Shown here one piece after another: positions 55,906 to 64,000 of a stretch of DNA of 64,000 bases. The stretch's first letter is position 1. Every line of letters starts with the position of its first letter. The stretch is from Euclidia mi (Eukaryota; Arthropoda; Insecta; Lepidoptera; Erebidae). The notes under the pieces are model-generated. The model ran no database searches. It worked only from the letters and a program-made list of their open reading frames with translations, and had not been told where the DNA came from. The position numbers and the translations under genes are program-made. The stretch covers positions 98,820,051 through 98,884,050 of the forward strand of contig OX123182.2 in assembly GCA_944739405.2 (NCBI GenBank). Reading direction: 5' to 3'.

Positions 55906-56453
55906 CAAAATTTGAATTCGGAATTCTATACTAAGGACATGATATATAAGAAACTACAATTTCATAGTACTCCTTTAACTGTTTATGGAAACTTGTCTTT
56001 TCGATGTTTACGATAAATAAATAAACATTGTAATGAAAAACTAAGCGATATAAATAGCTTAGTTTTTCAATTAGTTATTTCTGTCTCTGCTTTTACAAGA
56101 TAAATTTCAATTCAATTTATGCAAATAATTACGTGAATTGTATTCTATTAAAACTGCTCTCACTACAGGAAACAATATTCCTAGTTGATACAATATAAAT
56201 AGCTTAATTTATTGGGGACACTGAATATTTAAACTAGTGATACAAAAACGACCAAATTCAATCAAATTGATTTGACAATCATGCCATTGGAGAATTTACA
56301 TTTTAATTCATATGCTCTGCTTGTGTAGCGTTGAACCAGAAAAAAACTGCGGCATATTTTAAAATTTAAGTGTTTCATAATAAAAATATATAATTTAAGT
56401 GTTAAACAATTTTAGTGATTTGATGATTTGTGCGCTTCGTTAGGTTTAAAGCG

Positions 56454-56958
56454 AATTTCCCCCCGTGGGATCTCCACCTTGTCGTGGTGTGGGGGCTCAG
56501 TAACCGTGGCTTGGACACCCGCTGTGGAGCTAAGAGAGATCCCGGGAGTGGACGCTCCGCGTGGGCTTGGAGGGGCCTGCGCAGCATGCGTCCAAAAGTG
56601 CGGGTCCGGGGGGCAGTTCTGTCTGTCCCTCGCAGTCGGGCGCGGTCGCGGGAGGAGAGGCGTGTCGGTGTTGCGTTGCCGCGCGCCCTATCTCCCGCGA
56701 CCAAATGGGGGCGCACAATCGTTGCGTCGCGGTGGGGCCGCAGAGGAAGAGGAGATGCGGTGTTGCGTTGCCGTCCTCCCTATCCTCTGTGGCCGCTGGG
56801 TGTTTTGGCGCAGAAGCCCAACACCTTCATCCGCCGCCAAGGAGATTTTGTTCGGGGCCCGCCTGACCATCTGGCAGGCCAATACCCGTCGGGGGGTAGC
56901 GAGGAATACTTCGGTGATACCCGACCCTCCGACACACGGGAACATGAGGAAAAAAAAA
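56454..56958 (+). mobile_element. GC-rich non-LTR-derived retroposon with poly(A) and 11-bp TSD
   Basis: GGTTTAAAGCG at 56443-56453 is repeated at 56959-56969. The insert starts near CCCCCCGTGGGATCTCCACC and ends GGAACATGAGGAAAAAAAA. The 5' block (CACCTTGTCGTGGTGTGGGG) is a motif I associate with R1-like lepidopteran LINEs. At about 505 bp it is probably an internally deleted derivative. The high GC opens several overlapping frames that are not taken as genes. An internal GGTGTTGCGTTGCCG is repeated at about 56668 and 56758. Confidence 0.7.
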
Positions 56959-57066
56959 GGTTTAAAGCGCATTATGGTTTTCATATTAAAACTGGCAATG
57001 GCTGTATCTTGTTGGTGCCGGCTACAATTATTTTCATATCAATATGGGTATTACGTTTCAAAATAG

Positions 57067-57447
57067 TATAGACAGCGATAGCCTTGTAGAGATACCATCA
57101 GACTGCCACGCAGGGGGAATCGGATTTGAATCCACGGCGCACACCAATGTCTTTTGGGAGTTTTGTGCGTATTGAATTATAAATTATCGCTTGGCCCGTG
57201 CCTCAGAGAGCACGTGAAGCTATCGGTTCCGGCTGTCATGAAGATCTTTGACAATCGTTATAGGAAGTCAGTGCCTATGAATAAACTGACTCTACTCTAA
57301 ACCATGGAATATACATAGCTATCCCTTTGGGTTACGGAGATCAGACAGGCAGTCGCTCCGTGGAAAAGCTAATATTCAGTCAAATCCGGTTAGACTAGAA
57401 AGCGGACCTCGGGTTCTAACTGGGATAACGCTAGGAGGATGATGATC
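57067..57447 (+). mobile_element. tRNA-SINE with 14-bp TSD
   Basis: ACGTTTCAAAATAG occurs at 57053-57066 and 57448-57461. The head ACAGCGATAGCC and B-box-like GGATTTGAATCC, the shared body (TAAATTATCGCTTGGCCCGT) and the tail GGGATAACGCTAGGAGGATG place it with the SINEs at 9938 and 16711. Confidence 0.88.
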
Positions 57448-57763
57448 ACGTTTCAAAATAGTTGCGGCTCGAGAAATAACCTGTAAATGGTTTGCTAACC
57501 GAAGTCTCTATGCAGTGGAACATACCTACCAGCTTAAAAATATACACCAAGGGCAATTTCTTTTAAATACATTGAGATGGTTGCTACTCAGGCCAAATTC
57601 AACTAGCTGTGGTCACTATGTGAATTTGCCTGTGGCTAGGAACATGAATACGACGCAGAAACTTGCTGAGATATTACAATTGATAAAACAGGTCTCAAGA
57701 GATCAAGCGATACCATCGAGAGTAAAAGTAATAAATCTAGGTAAACACACTAGCCGTCACTGA

Positions 57764-59481
57764 TATTAGAACACTACATCCTCCAAACGTACTGAAATCT
57801 GATCTAACCAAAGCATAATAGAAAAAGAAAAAGTGATAAAGCTGGTTTACGATGCGGACGACTGAATGGATTCACTTCGTGGAAACTGATTTTAATCGGA
57901 AAGCTGACCCAATATACGGTAAATAATACATAATAATATAAAACATAGCGATAGTAATTGTATTTGTTTGCAATTTTTGTGCAAAATTCAACACTATATC
58001 AAATATTCTAGGAATAGCTGCTGAACTGAAACATAATTAAATTCCGAGCTTCGTAAAGGATTCCAGATTAAATCTTATTGTAACAACTAGTTATTTCAGG
58101 CATATAAACAGTTATTATTCTGCGTATTTAACCTCTTTAAACAGGGAGACAAAAATATTTATATTGTAGAACTACACCGCTTAGAACATCAAACGACTAT
58201 GAAAATACAAGAGGAAATATAAAATGAGACCTTGTATTTAATTGATGACACTTGGTAATAGGAAGCAGAACGTATAATGTGTTTACACATATCAAATGGT
58301 ACAAAGAGATGTGTTAGAATGAATAGTAGCGCTCATAATGTGACCTGCTGTTTGTAATGGAGCGGCTAAGTTAAACAAAGTCCACAGATGTGATCACTTA
58401 AATGGTGACCACTTGTGTGGCAGGATAGTTGTAATTAAAGAATCTTTACGTGAGATCACAAATTTTGACAAGGCTGAGAAGGTTATCTTGAAAAAGGGTA
58501 GAAAAAGAATAAATATTGTAATAAAACAACACCACTTAAATATGTCGTATGCTCATTGAACCTACAATACACGGAGTAAGTAATATTGAACGACCGCTCA
58601 AACCACTACGCTCTCCGTACAGTTTACGATAACAACGAAAATGTGCGGCAAGTAGTGGTTATTCGAAAAGTTTTATGGTTTACCACATGAGAGATAAATA
58701 GTCCATAAAGTTGTATAAAAATGGTTAAATAAGGATAGCGAGGATTTGATGATGGTTAAAATGAAGATTCGGTAACCAATGTTAACCAAAAGTTTAGTAA
58801 TAAAAGTTTAGAAAAAAAAATCTATTCAATGTGTTTGTTTTGTGTGTACGTGTCCATGCATGGACACGATAAGTAACTAAGTAATAAAGAAAATAAAATC
58901 AATAAATATTTTAAAAATAAGTGGAAAAACATGCAGTTGTTGTTAGTATACACTAATCTGTAGGCTTATTGTGAAAGCTATGTGTCGATAAAAACGCTTC
59001 TATCATCAAAATAAAACATTTTCACCATACTCTAAGAAGCTGGTTATAACAGCTAGTAATTAGTCTTATCAGCTATAAACGAATAAGAAATAAACATTAA
59101 TTCAGATCGGCTGTTTATACTTTAAGGTTGAAACTGACAGCTTAACCGGTTCTCAAAGTCACCGACTGACTTTTTGTAAACGATCGCAGATCCAAAAACT
59201 TGACAACGGTCATTTAAATCGTTTCAAATACGTGGTCGCCCCAGGCTTGACCTTTTTACTGGCAGAAAATGCCAATTCATAATCTTTATATAAATACGTG
59301 AAGCGAAATTTTGTGATCCGTTTTAACGAGAAATGCGCGAACGGAGGATTATAAGTTTGGCACACTTATTGTTTACATGTAGAAGGTGTGCAGAATGCAT
59401 TTTTTTATAAAATATGATTGATGATTTAGAAATATATGAATTTATAGAAAGTAAACATCACCTATACTCTCAACCATTTGC
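57764..59481. other. Anonymous AT-rich sequence
   Basis: No gene or element is recognised. A GTGTCCATGCATGGACAC palindrome sits near 58850-58867. Confidence 0.5.
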
Positions 59482-59529
59482 CACACACACACACACGCAC
59501 GCACGCACGCACGCGCGCACGCACGCACG
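59482..59529. repeat. CA / GCAC microsatellite
   Basis: An alternating (CA)n run passes into (GCAC)n and GCGC, about 48 bp of purine-pyrimidine alternation that can adopt Z-DNA. Confidence 0.9.
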
Positions 59530-60013
59530 TTTAATAACTTATATATAAAACCATAAGTAAAGATAACAAAATAATACTATGAATATACTCACCAACAGGC
59601 AGACCACTAATTTAAGTTAACGAATAGTACTTCTTAATATGCTACTTAATAGCCAAAAGCTTTCTTAATAAACATTTTTATTCAAAACACTATACAACCA
59701 CTAAAAGTCCGCCATGATTTTCATACAAAACAGAACAGAACCAGTAGTCATAAAGCGTAATCCCGGGGCTTTATAATCCTGCACGTGTGGGGCACCTCTA
59801 TAAAGATAACGTAAACACCACTCTAGATTTATTAGACATTATAAATTAGTATTAAATACTACGAGTTATGGGAAGCGTATATTCGGTACTGTCTCTGTTT
59901 TCGGTTCGTACAGGGTAGTTAATTGGATGCTTGTTTAGTAAGTTTTCACAAACATAGTAGGTTTGTGAAATCAAACCATTTTGAATGGAATATTATGATA
60001 CATATTATAATTG

Positions 60014-60235
60014 CGCGATAGCCTAGTTGTGTACGTGACGGACTGCCGAGACGATGGTCTCGGGTTCGATCCCCAGGTACCCCAGGCACACACACCTCTG
60101 ACTTTTCGAAGTTATGTGTGTATTAAAAATGTTAATTATCGCTCGCTGTTAATTATGTGCCCGGTAGATGGCAATAGGCTCGCCCCTATTACGTTGGGAC
60201 CTAAACATAACTGGAATAAAAGGCGTGAAGTTGTA
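60014..60235 (+). mobile_element. tRNA-SINE, chimeric body
   Basis: The head GCGATAGCCTAGTTGTG and B box GGGTTCGATCCCC are followed by the standard TTAATTATCGCTCGC body and then GGCAATAGGCTCGCCCCTAT, whose complement occurs in the SINE inside Helitron unit 1. No TSD is certain. Confidence 0.65.
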
Positions 60236-61249
60236 TGTTATTATGATTTATTATGTACGTAGATTTGCATAGTGCTTACTACATTATTGATTTACGTCCT
60301 ATTATTGAGATCTTACTCAATTCTCTGCCTACATTTATTATCTAAACACTCAAACAAAGAATTTGAAACTATTTTTTTTTTCGAAATACGATGAATATAC
60401 ACGACGTTCTTAAAGTCATAGTCTAGATAGAGATTTTTATTACAGTAGTGGAGACATTTGCGTACACAACGTTATTAATTCGAAAAACCTTTTAAGCTTA
60501 AGGTATCCTTAGGAATAAGTTGCCTTAAACACATCGAAATCTGTGTGGCAATGATGTCTTATTCTTTAATATAAGAATTAACGTACCTACCTATTATAGT
60601 AGCACACCATGTAGATTATTTCTTTAAATTGTATATTTTAAGGATGACATATTTTACAAACCCGTTAGTGCGTAACTTATATTATATACCTAGTGCTGAT
60701 AAATTCTTCATATTAGTGTAAATAATATTGAGTAATTATCATTTTTACATTTTCGGATATTTTAAAACAGAATTTTAAAAGATTTTTATCCGATTTACAC
60801 ACCTGGTTTAAAGGGCATGGTGCACTTGAGAGACACATGGAAGGATCGGGGATTAGCACACAAGTGCGGTTTAAAATGGGAACCCCGTGGAGTGTATCTT
60901 GAATTTTTTAGTAGCTGGCGTGTGTTATGCTAATGTATGTATGTGTGTGTGCGTGAGAATCACACACACTTACAAAGATGCCATTAGAGATATTGGATTT
61001 ACAGGTTTAAACATTTAGTTATTTGAGACATTTTGTACTTCGAGTAGAGGTGCGTCGTACCTCAAATAGGAAAAAGGCTTTATCTATGTCTACTATATTA
61101 CACTACTTTATTTATAAATTCTTTACTACTCCTGTCAATATTGGATATTAAACGTGTGATTCTTATCACAAAATATTATATCTACTATGGACTTTACGAC
61201 TTGACAACGTTAAGATGTTGATTTATAGGTATATGTATAAAATACAAAA
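60236..61249. other. Anonymous AT-rich sequence
   Basis: Nothing recognised except a TATGTATGTGTGTGTGCGTG microsatellite near 60936-60956 facing a short CACACACAC tract. Confidence 0.5.
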
Positions 61250-61385
61250 GTTAGAGGATGCTCACAGCTACGCCTGCGCATTTTATTTGAAATACGGTCC
61301 CCAAAGATCTTCATGCCAAATTTCAGCTTCTTGCGCCTAATAGTTTTGACTGTGCGTTGTCAATCAGTCAGCAGTAAAATAAAAC
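61250..61385 (-). mobile_element. Decayed short Helitron-like fragment
   Basis: It shares AGCTACGCCTGC, CGGTCCCCAA and AAATTTCAGCTTC with the element at 15283-15489, in the same orientation. Both ends are eroded. Confidence 0.5.
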
Positions 61386-61628
61386 TCTCTGTTTTTCGCG
61401 GGTAGGTGTGCAAAAAAGTAGGACACATCAAAGTTTTCGAAAAATCATTTTATATTAATTTACACAAATAGTACCGATTATTATTAATTTATTTAGTAGG
61501 ATACATATATTAAAGTCAGTACTCACGTTTGTGGACACACAGTACATGTAACTCAACTAGTGTCTTATATCTAACACCACCTGCCAGCTGTTTGTACACT
61601 CACTTCACATCAAGAAAATTTTTGAACA

Positions 61629-62375
61629 ATGTCTCAGCTCTCTGATATCCAATCTGCTCAGAGGGACTTGGAGGAATGCTTCATGAAGAGGATGGATGAA
61701 CTAGAAGCACAAATACAAGGCAGTGGACCGGCCAAGGACACAGTGGCAAAGGTAGCCGAGGAGTTCCGCACTTTTAGGGAGCTTATCTTCAAAATGTTGG
61801 GATTGCTTCGGAGCCAGATTGCCGATTGTTCAAGAACGTGCGATGTCATAGAAACCAGACAACGGCGGAAGGCACTGATCTTCACCGGTATCGCTGAGGC
61901 CAAGGAGGAGAACTGCGTCAACATGATCATGGATATCCTTAACAAAAAACTAGGCTTGAAGGATATGACAGCATCTATAAAGACAGCACACCGGCTTGGT
62001 AATTCTAGCAATGATCGACATCGTCCCATTCTCGTCCGGTTCTGCAGCCACGAGCAAAAGTCGACAGTATGGAAGGCCAAGACGGGTCTTAAAGGCTCTC
62101 AAATCTCAGTCAAAGAGTTTTTGACAAAAGTCCGTCAGACAACGTTTGCCAAGGCTCGTCTCCACTTTGGGATGCGGTCGTGCTGGACACAGGACGGCGT
62201 CATAGTTGTAAAGGCTCCAGATGGTCATCGATGCAAGATAACTTCGGTGGATGATCTAAGTGCTTTAATAGCGAAGTATCCAAAGGTGCCTGGAAGCGAG
62301 GCGCAAGCCACTGGTAGCAGCACTGGTAGTTCCGGGACAGCAAAACCTGCTAATAACGGGTCTCGGCGAAACTGA
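61629..62375 (+). CDS. CR1 (Zenon-like) LINE ORF1
   Basis: The protein, 248 residues, binds the element RNA. The N-terminal 60 residues have coiled-coil spacing (ERDLEECF-type: RDLEECFMKRMDELEAQI), followed by FRTFRELIFKMLGLLRSQI and a CDVIETRQRRKALIFTGIAE stretch that starts an L1-ORF1p-like RNA-binding fold (KTAHRLG, RPILVRF, KEFLTKVRQ). The tail is Ser/Gly-rich. This layout matches lepidopteran CR1 ORF1 proteins as I remember them. The start ATG has a good context (AACAATG). The frame is uninterrupted. ORF2 follows after about 600 bp. Confidence 0.75.
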   Translation: MSQLSDIQSAQRDLEECFMKRMDELEAQIQGSGPAKDTVAKVAEEFRTFRELIFKMLGLLRSQIADCSRTCDVIETRQRRKALIFTGIAEAKEENCVNMIMDILNKKLGLKDMTASIKTAHRLGNSSNDRHRPILVRFCSHEQKSTVWKAKTGLKGSQISVKEFLTKVRQTTFAKARLHFGMRSCWTQDGVIVVKAPDGHRCKITSVDDLSALIAKYPKVPGSEAQATGSSTGSSGTAKPANNGSRRN

Positions 62376-62978
62376 ATCTCCCAATGCGATATAGGTAGTA
62401 AATTTTGATTCCTGTTAGCTTCTAATTTACTTGTAACATCGTTGCTTGTTAGTAGGTACATAGTTCACACGTATCGCACTATTTACGACTCACTACTATG
62501 TTATTATCTAATTACCCACTTCACTTATCATTTCTTATTGAATATTAGATATGTACCGTATAACTATTAATTTTGTTAGCTTTATATTAATTTACACATT
62601 TTTTTCATATTATGTTCCGGCTATGTTATTATTTTCCCGTCAAAGACAGAATTGTCAATTGTCAAATTGACATTTGACGTTTGTTAATTAGAACGACACG
62701 TTTAGTTTCTCCGCGCGAGATGCATAGATTCCAAAGTTGCACTTTTTGTTCAAATGATGTTCCTTTTCATTTTGTTACCTTTAAGTTGAATACCTATTAT
62801 TACTTTAATCATAAAATGTTAAGTGTACGCTGGCGGGTGGTGCAGAGGTAAACAAGCCTAGCACGGGTTGGTACTTTGATTGTGTATTTTGCGTATTTAT
62901 ACTTAATATATTGCGTATTATATTTAGTTATACATATTTTATTTGTTATATAATATTATTTATTAATATTTTTATATA
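62376..62978 (+). other. Inter-ORF region of the CR1 element
   Basis: 603 bp, AT-rich, longer than usual between LINE ORFs. It contains nested TGTCAATTGTCAAATTGACA and AATTGACATTTGACG near 62652-62680 and a CTCCGCGCGAGATG patch. An internal insertion or an internal promoter are both possible. No ORF. Confidence 0.45.
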
Positions 62979-64000
62979 ATGTTATCTGATGATGATGATG
63001 CATCCTTCCACTCCGCTAATGACTCAATTGAATCGGTTTCGAATGATAGTTTTTGCTCAGCGCCAGATATTACACTAGGCGAATTCGTGCGTGATAAATT
63101 TAAATTACAACAGAACCGGCGTCTATTAAATGTATGTCACATAAATGCTCAGAGTGTGCCAAGTCACTTTAGTGACTTACTCGAAGCATTTAGTAATGTA
63201 AATGTCCATGCCGTACTGATTTCCGAGACATGGCTCAAACCTCACATACTTTCTACAACATACCCTCTTCCCGGTTTCGTGCTTATCCGGAATGACCGAT
63301 CCGATAAGAGGGGAGGTGGTGTTGCTATATACCTTCGCAGTGAGTTCTGCTATAAGATCATTGCTTCGTCTTCCTCTGGTTCGGCTCCTGCTGCTGAATA
63401 CTTATTTATTGAGGTTTGTGTCAAGGGTGCGAAAGCCGTTCTTGGTGTTGTATACTGTCCGCCATCCGCTGATTACTTCTCCAGTATCGAATCGGTGCTG
63501 GAATCTATAGGGTCTGAATATGCACATCTCATCATAATGGGTGATTTTAATACCAATCTCCTAATCCCACATTCCTTTCGGTCCCGTAAACTTACCCACA
63601 TAGTAGAATCTGCCAGTCTCCATATCTTACCCCTTCTAGCTACACATCACAACACCAATGGGGAAGATACCTGGTTGGATTTAATCTTCACTGCTGATCC
63701 TTCCCTTGTCTCTACCCATGGTCAATTCCCCGCTCCTGGTTTCTCCCATCACGACCTTATTTTCCTTTCGTATATCCTTAAACCACCCAAACCTCAGCCT
63801 AAAGTATTGCACTTGCGTAGTTTTGCCCGTGTTGACTGGAAAAAATTGTTAGAAGATGCATCTAATATTAACTGGCAACCTATGATTACAGCTACCACGG
63901 TCGACGATAAGCTTCAAGTCTTCAACAAAGCTGTCTTAGACCTTTATGACGCTCATGCTCCGGTCAAGCGAGTCAAACTGAAGCGCCCACCAGCGCCATG
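62979..64000 (+). CDS. CR1 LINE ORF2, APE endonuclease part, open to window end
   Basis: ATG at 62979 opens a frame with no stop for 340 codons to the last base. It is an AP-endonuclease-like domain that nicks target DNA: HINAQSV (Asn near 56), ISETWL (Glu near 83), RNDRSDKRGGGVAIYL, IIMGDFNTNL (near 188), TWLDLIFTAD and SHHDLIF (near 256). The first 45 residues are acidic. RT would follow outside the window. Both ORFs lie in order with no damage, so this copy may be intact. Confidence 0.88.
   Translation, partial: MLSDDDDASFHSANDSIESVSNDSFCSAPDITLGEFVRDKFKLQQNRRLLNVCHINAQSVPSHFSDLLEAFSNVNVHAVLISETWLKPHILSTTYPLPGFVLIRNDRSDKRGGGVAIYLRSEFCYKIIASSSSGSAPAAEYLFIEVCVKGAKAVLGVVYCPPSADYFSSIESVLESIGSEYAHLIIMGDFNTNLLIPHSFRSRKLTHIVESASLHILPLLATHHNTNGEDTWLDLIFTADPSLVSTHGQFPAPGFSHHDLIFLSYILKPPKPQPKVLHLRSFARVDWKKLLEDASNINWQPMITATTVDDKLQVFNKAVLDLYDAHAPVKRVKLKRPPAP

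Larger units (their letters stand above)
56430..57763 (+). pseudogene. Unknown ORF with membrane segment, split by two retroposons
   Basis: Three pieces, 56430-56453, 56959-57066 and 57462-57763, are in one frame once a retroposon and a SINE (each with its TSD) are disregarded, giving about 145 codons without a stop. The middle piece contains LLVPATIIFISIWVL, a convincing transmembrane helix, followed by a basic, mostly hydrophilic tail (NMNTTQKLAEILQLIK, SRDQAIPSRVKVINLG). No in-frame ATG is seen; an out-of-frame ATG at 56422-56424 would fit after a one-base change. CTAG|GTAAAC near 57740 could be a donor. A short membrane-anchored host exon or a relic of another element are both possible. 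Family unknown. Confidence 0.45.

Noticed and set aside
56467..56545. HDV-like self-cleaving ribozyme at the 5' end of the retroposon
   Set aside because: GGGATCTC can pair with GAGATCCC, but I could not lay out the required nested pairings and catalytic C by eye; kept only as something to fold.
56402..56984. Several overlapping 60-200-codon frames on both strands
   Set aside because: They result from high GC in the retroposon; no conserved domain and mutually overlapping.
59482..59529. Functional Z-DNA or regulatory element
   Set aside because: It is a simple microsatellite; nothing nearby suggests a regulated gene.

Overview
The window is insect nuclear DNA, most likely from a moth or butterfly. 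It is AT-rich, there is no operon-like gene packing, and almost every recognisable coding stretch belongs to a transposable element. The lepidopteran assignment rests on remembered family signatures: tRNA-headed SINEs with lepidopteran body sequence, a CR1 (Zenon-like) LINE, Helitrons that start TCTATACTAATAT and end GGGTCAGCTAG, and repeats carrying GGGGTAGGCAGAG. I found no confidently identifiable host gene. Two stretches may be broken or cryptic host exons (56430-57763 and 34955-35900).

Layout, left to right. 1-1566: minus-strand Harbinger-type nuclease gene, two exons seen, with a 549-bp inverted-repeat element in its short intron. 1726-7554: duplicated segment, copy A, interrupted by a SINE whose (TAA)n tail hosts an R4/Dong-like LINE with an intact 1197-codon ORF. 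7555-12505: remains of what look like two different Ty3/gypsy elements joined inside pol. 12506-16003: a BEL/Pao pol pseudogene. 16529-17114: a composite SINE/Helitron unit. 20690-22754: copy B of the duplicated segment, without the LINE. 22957-30863: a nearly complete minus-strand I/jockey-type LINE (ORF1, then ORF2 with endonuclease, RT and RNase H), split in its 3' UTR by an RTE fragment. 32.2-40.1 kb: mostly anonymous sequence with small TIR elements and hairpins. 40106-41528: a piggyBac remnant. About 41.6-45.6 kb: a broken LINE with a C-terminal restriction-like endonuclease and a YLDD reverse transcriptase. 45655-51967: three head-to-tail Helitrons filled with a roughly 100-120-bp internal repeat rich in AAGATGGCGGA. 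52-61 kb: SINEs, MITEs, a CR1 3' end, and an old ORF split by two retroposons. 61.6-64.0 kb: a CR1 LINE running off the right edge with ORF1 complete and ORF2 open.

The genes do not form a pathway. The window is a layered record of insertions, and target-site duplications plus the paralogous empty site allow several to be ordered in time. The elements most likely to be young, judged by open frames, are the Dong-like LINE and the CR1 at the right edge. The I-type LINE is broken only at homopolymer runs. Gypsy, BEL, RTE, piggyBac and the YLDD LINE are clearly dead.
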